A program made the position numbers and the translations under genes. The notes beneath the pieces were generated by a model. It was not told where the DNA came from and did no database searches. It saw only the letters and a list, made by a program, of their open reading frames with translations. A stretch of DNA of 12,669 nucleotides, taken from CALGFH01 sp036003705. GTDB taxonomy: Bacteria; Actinomycetota; CALGFH01. The stretch's first letter is position 1. Each line of letters begins with the position of its first letter. This document shows positions 6,310 through 12,669 of the stretch, one piece after another. The DNA is taken from contig DASYSE010000101.1 in NCBI GenBank assembly GCA_036003705.1, forward strand, positions 1 through 12,669, written 5' to 3'.

Positions 6310-7509
6310 TCAGTAATAGTCGGGACTCCAGGGCTTGGGGCCGGCGTGCATGGCCTGGAGGAACTCGACGCCGGCCTGGTCCAGGCCGCGCACGACGCCC
6401 AGCTCGGCCAGGTCGCGGGGGTCGTGGTAGCCGGCGAACAGGGCGGCCAGCCCGGCGGCGCTGGTGGCCAGGTCGGCGTCGTCCCCGACCCGGACCGCCT
6501 TGCCCTCCCCGCCGTCGACCTCGATCGTCCAGGTACCGTCGACCCACGGGCAGGCGTCGTCGCTGACCCCGATGGTGATGCGGCCGCGCAGGCCCGAGGG
6601 GTAGCCGCGGGCCGCGAACGCGCCCGGGACGTCGACCACCCTGGCCATCCAGCGGTACTGGCGCAGCTGGCGGAGGTCCTGCTCGCGCAGCAGCAGGGCC
6701 AGCGGCTCCGGGTCGGGCCCCTTCCAGAGCACGTTGGCCTCCAGCGACGAGAAGCCCCCGGCCAGGGTCAGCAGCGACCGCCAGCCGGCCTCGCTGGCCG
6801 CCCCCCAGTCGACCACCTGGACGCCCGTGCGGACGTCGCCGGCCGAGACGTCGGTGCTGACGGCCAGGATCGCCCAGCCGTCGGGACCGTCAGGACCGTC
6901 GATCAGGAAGACCTGGGGCGGGCCGCCGCCCCGGTCGCCGAGCAGGAAATGGCGCCACCAGTCGGCGTCCCGGTCGACCTGACCGTGGCGGCCCCTGGCG
7001 ACCAGGGCGAAGCGTTCCTGCAGGGGGGCCGGGTCGTCGGCCGGGATCGGCAGCGCCCGGAACCCGTCCGGCCAGCTCACCGGCAGGTGCCTGGCCGCCG
7101 CCTGGTACAGCGTCCACGTGCCGGCGTACTCGTAGCCGGACCGCCGGTACAGGTGCACGGCCGCCGGGAACAGCGTGGAGATGGCGGCGCCGCGCTCGTG
7201 GACCTCGGCCAGGTAGGCCCGCAGCAGTTCGGTGGCCACCCCACGGCCGCGGTGCTCGGCCCCGACCGAGAGGCCGGACACCTGGCCTGCCGGCACCGGC
7301 CGGCCGCCCCAGAACACCGGCTGGCTGCGGGCCAGCAGCAGGCCCAGCCTGGTCCCGTCCTCCTCGAGGACCCGCAGCTCCTCCAACCGGGTGCGGGCCA
7401 TCGAGCGGTCGATGCTGGTGCTCGCGGTCGAGTCGCCGAACGCCCGTGCGTCCTGGACCACCAAGGCGCGGTGCTCCTCCGCCCGTGCCATCCGATACCT
7501 ACGCGTCAC
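6310..7509 (-). CDS. Eis-like GNAT N-acetyltransferase, upstream paralogue
   Basis: The product is 399 aa, near the 402 aa of Mycobacterium tuberculosis Eis. The N-terminal GNAT domain has the acetyl-CoA loop GAEHRGRGVATELL. The general-acid Tyr lies in LYRRSGYEYAGTW. The middle domain includes VDWGAASEAGWRSLLTL and LWKGPDPEPLALLL, and the C-terminal part includes DACPWVDGTWTIEVDGGEGK. It ends PWSPDYY, with an aromatic terminal residue as expected for a carboxylate base. I chose the GTG at 7509 because a strong GGAGGAGGG (7526-7518) lies about 9 nt upstream; a TTG at 7536 would overlap that SD site. It is clearly a paralogue of the next gene downstream: GPDPEP/GPDPDP and the WM-RVVD segments align in order. 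It faces away from amt across a GlnR-like operator. Substrate unknown. Confidence 0.9.
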   Translation of the reverse strand: MTRRYRMARAEEHRALVVQDARAFGDSTASTSIDRSMARTRLEELRVLEEDGTRLGLLLARSQPVFWGGRPVPAGQVSGLSVGAEHRGRGVATELLRAYLAEVHERGAAISTLFPAAVHLYRRSGYEYAGTWTLYQAAARHLPVSWPDGFRALPIPADDPAPLQERFALVARGRHGQVDRDADWWRHFLLGDRGGGPPQVFLIDGPDGPDGWAILAVSTDVSAGDVRTGVQVVDWGAASEAGWRSLLTLAGGFSSLEANVLWKGPDPEPLALLLREQDLRQLRQYRWMARVVDVPGAFAARGYPSGLRGRITIGVSDDACPWVDGTWTIEVDGGEGKAVRVGDDADLATSAAGLAALFAGYHDPRDLAELGVVRGLDQAGVEFLQAMHAGPKPWSPDYY

Positions 7510-7537
7510 CCTGGCAGCCCTCCTCCACTTCGGCAAG

Positions 7538-7546
7538 ACCCTATCA
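7538..7546 (-). promoter_or_regulatory. Putative extended -10 promoter for the acetyltransferase pair
   Basis: Reading on the minus strand, TGATAGGGT fits an extended -10 (TGn-TAnnnT). It lies about 29 nt before the GTG start and 11 nt before the GGAGGAGGG ribosome site, a sensible layout for a short leader. No clear -35 is seen. It resembles the elements before lysC and before the DUF4870 remnant. Confidence 0.4.
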
Positions 7547-7575
7547 ATGTCGGCGGACAGGGCGAGCAGGAATCC

Positions 7576-7613
7576 GTTACGGCCGTAGAACGGCCAGGAA
7601 ACCTCCCGGCAAC
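7576..7613 (+). promoter_or_regulatory. GlnR-like operator, four boxes at 11-bp spacing
   Basis: Four 5-bp boxes are separated by exactly six bases each: GTTAC (7576-7580), AGAAC (7587-7591), GAAAC (7598-7602) and GCAAC (7609-7613). All end in AC, and three end in AAC. The known actinobacterial GlnR site is built of alternating gTnAC and GnAAC-type boxes with 6-nt spacers, and amt promoters are its classic target. Boxes 1 and 4 fit their consensus, box 2 misses at its first base, and box 3 is a b-type box in an a-type position. The site ends 59 nt before the amt start, a fitting place for activation in nitrogen limitation. It also lies 66 nt from the start of the divergent acetyltransferase. 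I could not define a convincing amt -10. Confidence 0.7.
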
Positions 7614-7672
7614 AACGCTGCTGTACCTACTGAGCGTGCCGGTTCGACTCCGACGCAGAAAGGGGTACCGCC

Positions 7673-8991
<1,319 letters not shown>

Positions 8992-8992
<1 letters not shown>

Positions 8993-9330
8993 TGAAGCTG
9001 GTCGTCGCGGTCATCAAACCGTTCAAGCTGGATGAGGTGAAGGCGTCGCTGGAGGGCGTCGGCGTCCAGGGCCTGACCGTCACCGACGCCCGCGGCTTCG
9101 GCCGCCAGCGGGGCCACACCGAGGTCTACCGTGGCGCCGAGTATCAGGTCGAGCTGCTTCCCAAGACCCGTATCGAGGTCCTGGCCGACGACGACGCGGT
9201 CGAGGACATCGTCAAGGCGATCGTCGACGGTGCCCGCACCGGCTCGATCGGCGACGGTAAGGTCTGGGTGCTGAGCGTCGAGCAGACGCTGCGCATCCGC
9301 ACCGGCGAGATGGGAGGGGATGCGCTCTGA
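8992..9330 (+). CDS. glnK: PII nitrogen regulatory protein
   Basis: A trimeric signal protein that binds ATP/ADP and 2-oxoglutarate and, when unmodified, blocks the ammonium channel. The product is the standard 112 aa, beginning MKLVVAVIKPFKLDEVK. The T-loop region is GFGRQRGHTEVYRGAEY with Tyr51 at the modification site (uridylylated in enterics, adenylylated in corynebacteria and streptomycetes). The B-loop and C-terminal signatures are present (ARTGSIGDGKVWVLSVEQ and RIRTGE). AAGGAGA lies 9 nt before the ATG. The order amt-PII-glnD is the actinobacterial arrangement, where this PII is usually called GlnK; sequence alone does not separate GlnK from GlnB. Confidence 0.95.
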
Positions 9331-9333
9331 TCA

Positions 9334-9356
9334 CGCCCCCGGGCTGACCGGGGGCG
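9334..9356 (+). promoter_or_regulatory. GC hairpin 1 in the glnK-glnD gap
   Basis: A perfect 9-bp inverted repeat (CGCCCCCGG, loop GCTGA, CCGGGGGCG) begins four bases after the glnK stop. It has no T-tract, so it is more likely a 3'-end stabiliser, attenuator or partial terminator than a full intrinsic terminator. Its arms are complementary to those of hairpin 2, so the two can exchange partners. Confidence 0.6.
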
Positions 9357-9362
9357 GGGGTT

Positions 9363-9389
9363 CCGGGGGCCTCACGCTTCGGCCCCCGG
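9363..9389 (+). promoter_or_regulatory. GC hairpin 2, next to the glnD ribosome site
   Basis: A second perfect 9-bp inverted repeat (CCGGGGGCC, 9-nt loop, GGCCCCCGG) ends 7 nt before the AGGAGG of glnD. No T-tract follows. The G-rich strand from 9341 to 9369 carries runs of 3, 5, 5 and 5 Gs with short spacers, so a G-quadruplex is another possible structure. Confidence 0.6.
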
Positions 9390-9406
9390 CGCGAGAGGAG
9401 GGTTCC

Positions 9407-11896
9407 GTGGACCTGGCCGGGGTGCGGACGGCCGCGGAGCTGACCCTGACCGACGGCGGTCGCCCGGCCCGGCGCCGGGCGGCCGCCCTCGACAACGCCC
9501 TTGCCGAGCTGGTCGACACCGTGCCCCTGCCCAGCAGCACCCTGGCGGTGCTGGCCGTTGGCGGCTACGGGCGGGGCGAGGTGTCGCCCCACTCCGACGT
9601 CGACCTGCTGCTGCTGGTCGACGACAAGCGGCGGCCAGGCCCCGAGGCGCTGCGCGGGCTGCTCTACCCGCTGTGGGACGCCGGCTTCCAGGTCGGGCAC
9701 GCCGTCTGCTCGCCCAAGGAGGCGATCGAGCGGGCCAAGGGCGACCTGGAAGCGGCCACCTCACTGCTGGAGGCGAGGCTGGTGGCCGGGCCGGTCGGGC
9801 TGATGGACGAGATCACCGGCCGGCGGCGGCGCTGGCTGGAGCGGGACGGGCGCCGCCTGGCCCGGCGGCTGCTGGAGGTGACCGCCGAGCGGCACCTGCG
9901 GGTCGAGCGGGCCGGCTGGGTGCTCGCGCCCGACCTCAAGCAGGACGTCGGTGGGCTGCGCGACCTGCACGCGGTCGGCTGGCTGGCCGCGGTCGCCGGC
10001 TGGCCTCGCCCGGCCGGCCGGCCCGAGCTGGTGCGGGCCGGGGAGCTGCTGCTGGCCGTCCGCGAAGCGTTGCACGGCCAGTCGCGACGCAAGACCGACC
10101 GGGTCAGGGCCGACCTCCAGCCGGCGGTGGCCAAGGCCCTCGGGCTGGACGGCGAGGACGGCACCGACCAGCTGATGGCGGCCGTTCACACCGCCGCCCG
10201 CACCATCGAGTACCTGGCCGCGGTCGAGACCCGGGCGCTGGCCGAGCGCCTGCTGGGAGGCCCGCGCCGCTCCGGTCTGGTCCGCCGGCTCGAGCCGGGC
10301 GGCATCCGCCTGGAGGACGGCCTGCTGGTCGCCGACCCGACCCAGGCGACCACCTCCGGTGGCCCCGGCACGGTCGTGCGCGACCCGGAGGCCGAGGTGC
10401 TGCTGGCCATGCGGCTGCTGGCGGCAAGGGCACGCACCGGACGGCAGATCGCCCGCCCGACCCTGACCTGGCTGGAAGGCGCGTTCGACCGGACGCCGGT
10501 GGAGACCTGGTCCGAACCGGTCCGGGCCGCCTTGTTGACGATCCTGCGCGGGCCGGAGGCGGTCGGAGCCTGCGAGCTGCTCGACCACGTCGGGGCATGG
10601 CCGGTACTGCTCCCGGAGTGGGCGTCGGTGCGGGGCCGGGTCCAGCACGACCCCTGGCACCGCTACACCGTGGACGGGCATGCCTTCGCCGCCGTGGCCG
10701 AGGTGACCCGGCTGCTGGACCAGGACGAGCGGGCCGCGCGAACCGCGGAGGCCGCCGGCGACCTCGACGCGCTGTACCTGGCCGCGCTGCTGCACGACAT
10801 CGGCAAGGGGTCGGGGCCCAACCACAGCGTCGCCGGGGAGCTGCTGGCCCGCCGGGCCCTGCAACGCATGGGCCTTGGGGCCGACGAGGTCGAGGAGGTG
10901 GCGGTGCTCGTCCGCCAGCACCTGCTGCTGGTCGAGACCGCGACCCGGCGCGACCTCGACGACCCCACCGTGGTCGAGGGCGTGGCCGTGGCCATCGGGT
11001 CGCCGCGCCGCCTGCGCCTGCTGCACCTGCTCACGGTCGCCGACGGGCTGGCCACCGGGCAGGCCGCCTGGAACGACTGGAAGGGGACGCTGGTCGCCGA
11101 CCTGGCCGCGCGGGTCCTGCACGTGCTGGAGCGGGGGGCGCCGCCCGAGCCGGGAGACCCGGAGGCGCTGGCCAGGCGGATCGAGTCGGCTCGTCCGGCG
11201 CTTGCCGGCCAGGCCGCCCGCCTGCTCGCCACCCTGCCCGACTCCTATCCGTCCGCGATGGACGCCGACGAGCTGGCCGACGAGCTGGAGCTGCTCGCCG
11301 ACCCCCCCGGCCCAGGCGGGGTCCGCTACCGGCTCGACCCTTCCGGCGACGGGCACGGGCTGGTCACCGTCTGCGCGGCCGACCGGCCGGGGACGCTGGC
11401 CCGTACCACCGGCGTGCTGGCCCTGCATCGGGTGTCGGTGCTCCGCGCCCATGCCTGGTCGACCAGCGGAGGCCTGGCCCTGGAGCGTTTCGCGGTCCAG
11501 GCGCCGGCGACCCTGCGCTGGGAGCGTCTCGGGGCCGACCTCGACGCGGCCTGGTCAGGTCGGCTCGCGGTCGATGCCCGCCTGGAGCGCAAGGCCCGCG
11601 CCTACCGTCCGCCCTCGCCGGTCGAGCCCGACGTTCGGGTGCTGCCCGACGAGTCCGCCCACTCGACCGTCGTCGAGGTCAGGGCCGGGGACGCCCTCGG
11701 CCTGCTCCACGCCATCGCCGCCGCCCTCGGCGACCTCGACCTCGACGTCCGCGTGGCCAAGATCGACACCCTGGGCGACCGGGTCGTCGACACCTTCTAC
11801 GTCCGCTCCCCCTGGGGCGCCAAGCTCAGCGACGACCAGGCCGCCGAGCTCACCCTGGCCATCCGCCACCGCACCACCCGTCTCCTCGGTGGCTGA
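9407..11896 (+). CDS. glnD: [Protein-PII] nucleotidyltransferase GlnD
   Basis: Bifunctional enzyme that adds and removes a nucleotide (UMP in enterics, AMP in studied actinobacteria) on the PII T-loop Tyr in response to glutamine. The nucleotidyltransferase domain has GGYGRGEVSPHSDVDLLLL (residues 52-70, with metal-binding Asp64 and Asp66). The conserved linker motif is DVGGLRDLHAVGWLA. The HD hydrolase domain has LLHDIGKG with His463-Asp464 and then PNHSVAGELLARR. The core ends with LTVADGLATGQAAWNDWKG. Two ACT domains follow, near residues 648-725 (ADRPGTLARTTGVL) and 752-825 (DALGLLHAIAAALGDLDLDV). I chose the GTG start because AGGAGG (9396-9401) lies 5 nt upstream. An in-frame ATG at 9320 overlaps glnK, would translate the two hairpins and has a badly placed SD. 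The 829-aa product is between mycobacterial (about 808) and E. coli (890) lengths. Confidence 0.95.
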   Translation: MDLAGVRTAAELTLTDGGRPARRRAAALDNALAELVDTVPLPSSTLAVLAVGGYGRGEVSPHSDVDLLLLVDDKRRPGPEALRGLLYPLWDAGFQVGHAVCSPKEAIERAKGDLEAATSLLEARLVAGPVGLMDEITGRRRRWLERDGRRLARRLLEVTAERHLRVERAGWVLAPDLKQDVGGLRDLHAVGWLAAVAGWPRPAGRPELVRAGELLLAVREALHGQSRRKTDRVRADLQPAVAKALGLDGEDGTDQLMAAVHTAARTIEYLAAVETRALAERLLGGPRRSGLVRRLEPGGIRLEDGLLVADPTQATTSGGPGTVVRDPEAEVLLAMRLLAARARTGRQIARPTLTWLEGAFDRTPVETWSEPVRAALLTILRGPEAVGACELLDHVGAWPVLLPEWASVRGRVQHDPWHRYTVDGHAFAAVAEVTRLLDQDERAARTAEAAGDLDALYLAALLHDIGKGSGPNHSVAGELLARRALQRMGLGADEVEEVAVLVRQHLLLVETATRRDLDDPTVVEGVAVAIGSPRRLRLLHLLTVADGLATGQAAWNDWKGTLVADLAARVLHVLERGAPPEPGDPEALARRIESARPALAGQAARLLATLPDSYPSAMDADELADELELLADPPGPGGVRYRLDPSGDGHGLVTVCAADRPGTLARTTGVLALHRVSVLRAHAWSTSGGLALERFAVQAPATLRWERLGADLDAAWSGRLAVDARLERKARAYRPPSPVEPDVRVLPDESAHSTVVEVRAGDALGLLHAIAAALGDLDLDVRVAKIDTLGDRVVDTFYVRSPWGAKLSDDQAAELTLAIRHRTTRLLGG

Positions 11897-11897
11897 C

Positions 11898-11906
11898 TGC
11901 TAGGCT
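11898..11906 (+). promoter_or_regulatory. Putative extended -10 promoter before the DUF4870 remnant
   Basis: TGCTAGGCT fits an extended -10 and is followed by CGGTCCCG, nearly the same as the element before lysC (TGGTAGGCT followed by GGTCCCG). It lies one base after the glnD stop. It looks like the original promoter of the gene whose 3' part remains downstream. Confidence 0.4.
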
Positions 11907-11930
11907 CGGTCCCGGTCGGGTCCGTCGGCC

Positions 11931-12125
11931 GTCGAGGCGCTGAACTTCAACCTCACCTGGCTCCTCTACGGGATCGTGGCCGCCTTCCTGGCCATCTTGC
12001 TGATCGGCATCCCGATCCTGATCGCCCTCGGCATCGCCTACGTCATCCTGGTGATCATCGCCTCGATCCAGGCCAACAACGGCCAGCTCTACCGCTACCC
12101 GCTGACCGTCCGGTTCGTGAAGTAG
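11931..12125 (+). pseudogene. C-terminal remnant of a DUF4870-type membrane protein
   Basis: This frame encodes VEALNFNLTWLLYG, then a long hydrophobic stretch (about 35 residues, two membrane segments), then ASIQANNGQLYRYPLTVRFVK and a stop. This is the C-terminal half of DUF4870-type small membrane proteins, whose members carry (K/V)EALNFQ-T and end IxANNGExYRYPLTLRLxK. Family members also have about 50-60 residues ahead of this, including a first membrane helix. Here the frame is closed by a TAG at 11901-11903, no ATG/GTG/TTG precedes the hydrophobic region, and glnD ends at 11896, so there is no room for the missing part. I read it as a gene that lost its 5' half, with its promoter kept. 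A CTG start at 11940 (61 aa) or an assembly deletion is possible. It converges with the MazG-like gene 9 bases away. Confidence 0.65.
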
Positions 12126-12134
12126 CCTTCTGGT

Positions 12135-12425
12135 CTAGGCCGCCGGGCAATCGCAGGGCATGGTGTGGCATCGGGGGCAGTTCCCGGCGTAGCGGCCGAC
12201 CGCCTTGCCCAGGTCGACCCCGACCAGGTTGGCCACGCTGGCCAGCCAGGCAAGCGCGTCCCCGAGCTCATGCTCCAGGGCGGCCGGGTCGTTGCCCCGC
12301 AACGCCTTGGCCACCTCCCCGACCTCTTCGACCCACCACCGGAAGGTCCCGTCGACCCCACGGGCACGGTCCCGCGCCCCGTACAGCGCCTCGATCCGCT
12401 CCTGCAGCTCGGCCAGCTCCACCAT
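12135..12425 (-). CDS. MazG-like nucleotide pyrophosphohydrolase with C-terminal Cys cluster
   Basis: A 96-aa all-alpha NTP pyrophosphohydrolase-type protein; such enzymes hydrolyse (d)NTPs to NMPs and pyrophosphate. The metal-binding pattern EExxE...ExxD is present: Glu33, Glu34 and Glu37 in WWVEEVGEVAKAL, then Glu53 and Asp56 in EHELGDALAWL. The tail ends CPRCHTMPCDC (Cys83, 86, 91, 93), a likely zinc knuckle. The ATG at 12425 has GGGAGG (12434-12429) only 3 nt upstream. The next codon is GTG with better spacing, and an in-frame GTG at 12443 is a further alternative (102 aa). If the -10-like TGCTAAGCA at 12462-12454 is the promoter, the shorter form fits better. The substrate cannot be told from sequence; house-cleaning of odd nucleotides is the usual guess. 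Confidence 0.85.
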   Translation of the reverse strand: MVELAELQERIEALYGARDRARGVDGTFRWWVEEVGEVAKALRGNDPAALEHELGDALAWLASVANLVGVDLGKAVGRYAGNCPRCHTMPCDCPAA

Positions 12426-12453
12426 CGCCCTCCCAGACGCCACGGTTCTCCCC

Positions 12454-12462
12454 TGCTTAGCA
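12454..12462 (-). promoter_or_regulatory. Weak extended -10 candidate for the MazG-like gene
   Basis: On the minus strand TGCTAAGCA resembles TGn-TAnnnT except at the last base. It lies 28 nt before the ATG at 12425. No -35 is evident. Confidence 0.25.
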
Positions 12463-12545
12463 CACAAGGGCTTGGACGGTCCCATCCAAGGCAACGCCGT
12501 GGCCTCGTGCGCCGGGTGCCGTCGAGGCCAACAGGCCCTTGACCG

Positions 12546-12574
12546 TTGACCGCTGCTGTGGGTCGATGTACGAC
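12546..12574 (+). promoter_or_regulatory. Candidate promoter reading out of the window
   Basis: TTGACC (12546-12551) and TACGAC (12569-12574) are 17 bases apart, matching a sigma-70-type layout with a good -35 and a fair -10. TTGACC occurs twice in tandem. No start codon with a ribosome site is seen before the window ends, so its target is unknown. Confidence 0.3.
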
Positions 12575-12669
12575 GCCGCAGAAGCACCGGTTCGCTGATG
12601 AGACCGCCACATCTACCTGGAGCTTCGCCACGGAGCCCGGCGGGTCGTCCTCGTCGGTGAGGCCCAGGC

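Larger units (their letters stand above)
12426..12669. other. Right-edge region without a supported gene
   Basis: No convincing gene is seen in these 244 bases. There is a 6-bp inverted repeat CTTGGA/TCCAAG with an 8-nt loop (12471-12490) upstream of the MazG-like gene. There is a tandem TTGACCG repeat (12539-12552). Near the edge, one minus-strand frame (from about 12668 leftward) reads LGLTDEDDPPGSVAKLQ with fully GC third positions and then loses that bias. It could be the 3' end of a gene lying mostly outside the window, but I cannot support it. Confidence 0.5.

Noticed and set aside
7637..7653. tRNA T-loop-like sequence GGTTCGACTCC before amt
   Set aside because: The stem has a mismatch, and no acceptor, D-arm or anticodon arm is found around it; it appears to be chance.
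9320..9406. Upstream ATG as the glnD start
   Set aside because: It overlaps glnK, has its SD-like sequence directly against the ATG, and would translate the hairpin region into low-complexity Gly-rich sequence; the GTG at 9407 has a well-placed AGGAGG.
9673..11943. Long second plus-strand frame across glnD
   Set aside because: Arg/Gly/Ala-rich shadow of glnD in another frame, with no recognisable domain.
12095..12631. Alternative minus-strand frame of 178 codons over the MazG-like gene
   Set aside because: It is Trp/Arg/Ser-rich shadow over most of its length; the MazG motifs are in the other frame.

Overview
The window is very GC-rich chromosomal DNA, with third codon positions almost all G or C, AGG/CGG used freely for Arg, and frequent GTG/TTG starts. 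Gene content and order point to an actinobacterium (Actinomycetota): dnaX-ybaB-recR close to the aspartokinase/aspartate-semialdehyde dehydrogenase pair, and an amt-PII-glnD operon with a GlnR-like operator. I cannot place it below phylum level. No mobile element, CRISPR array, rRNA or tRNA was found.

Layout. (1) 1-2532, plus strand: 3' part of dnaX (clamp loader tau), ybaB/ebfC (nucleoid-associated protein) and recR (recombination repair). (2) 2643-4990, plus strand: lysC and asd, the first two steps from aspartate to lysine, threonine and methionine. They are joined by a TGATG stop/start, and lysC carries an internal, SD-preceded start for a separate beta subunit. (3) 5112-7509, minus strand: two tandem Eis-like GNAT acetyltransferases. 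The downstream one has no ATG/GTG/TTG where homology says it should begin. (4) 7510-7672: divergent regulatory region with four 5-bp boxes at exact 11-bp steps, the architecture of a GlnR operator. (5) 7673-11896, plus strand: amt, glnK and glnD, i.e. ammonium transport, PII signal and PII-modifying enzyme. Two strong GC hairpins lie between glnK and glnD. (6) 11898-12125: a promoter-like element followed directly by the C-terminal half of a DUF4870-type membrane protein that lacks its start and N-terminus. (7) 12135-12425, minus strand: a small MazG-like pyrophosphohydrolase with a C-terminal Cys cluster. (8) 12426-12669: no gene I can support.

How they work together: regions 1 and 2 are housekeeping DNA-maintenance and amino-acid genes. 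Region 5 is one nitrogen-sensing unit: GlnD would modify GlnK at Tyr51 according to glutamine status, GlnK would gate Amt, and GlnR would switch the operon on in nitrogen limitation. The operator sits between amt and the acetyltransferases, so those may share the nitrogen control; this is inference. I see no clearly new multi-gene system. The points most worth follow-up are the GlnR-like operator, the apparent non-canonical ATT start of the second acetyltransferase, the internal aspartokinase start, the glnK-glnD hairpin pair and the DUF4870 remnant.
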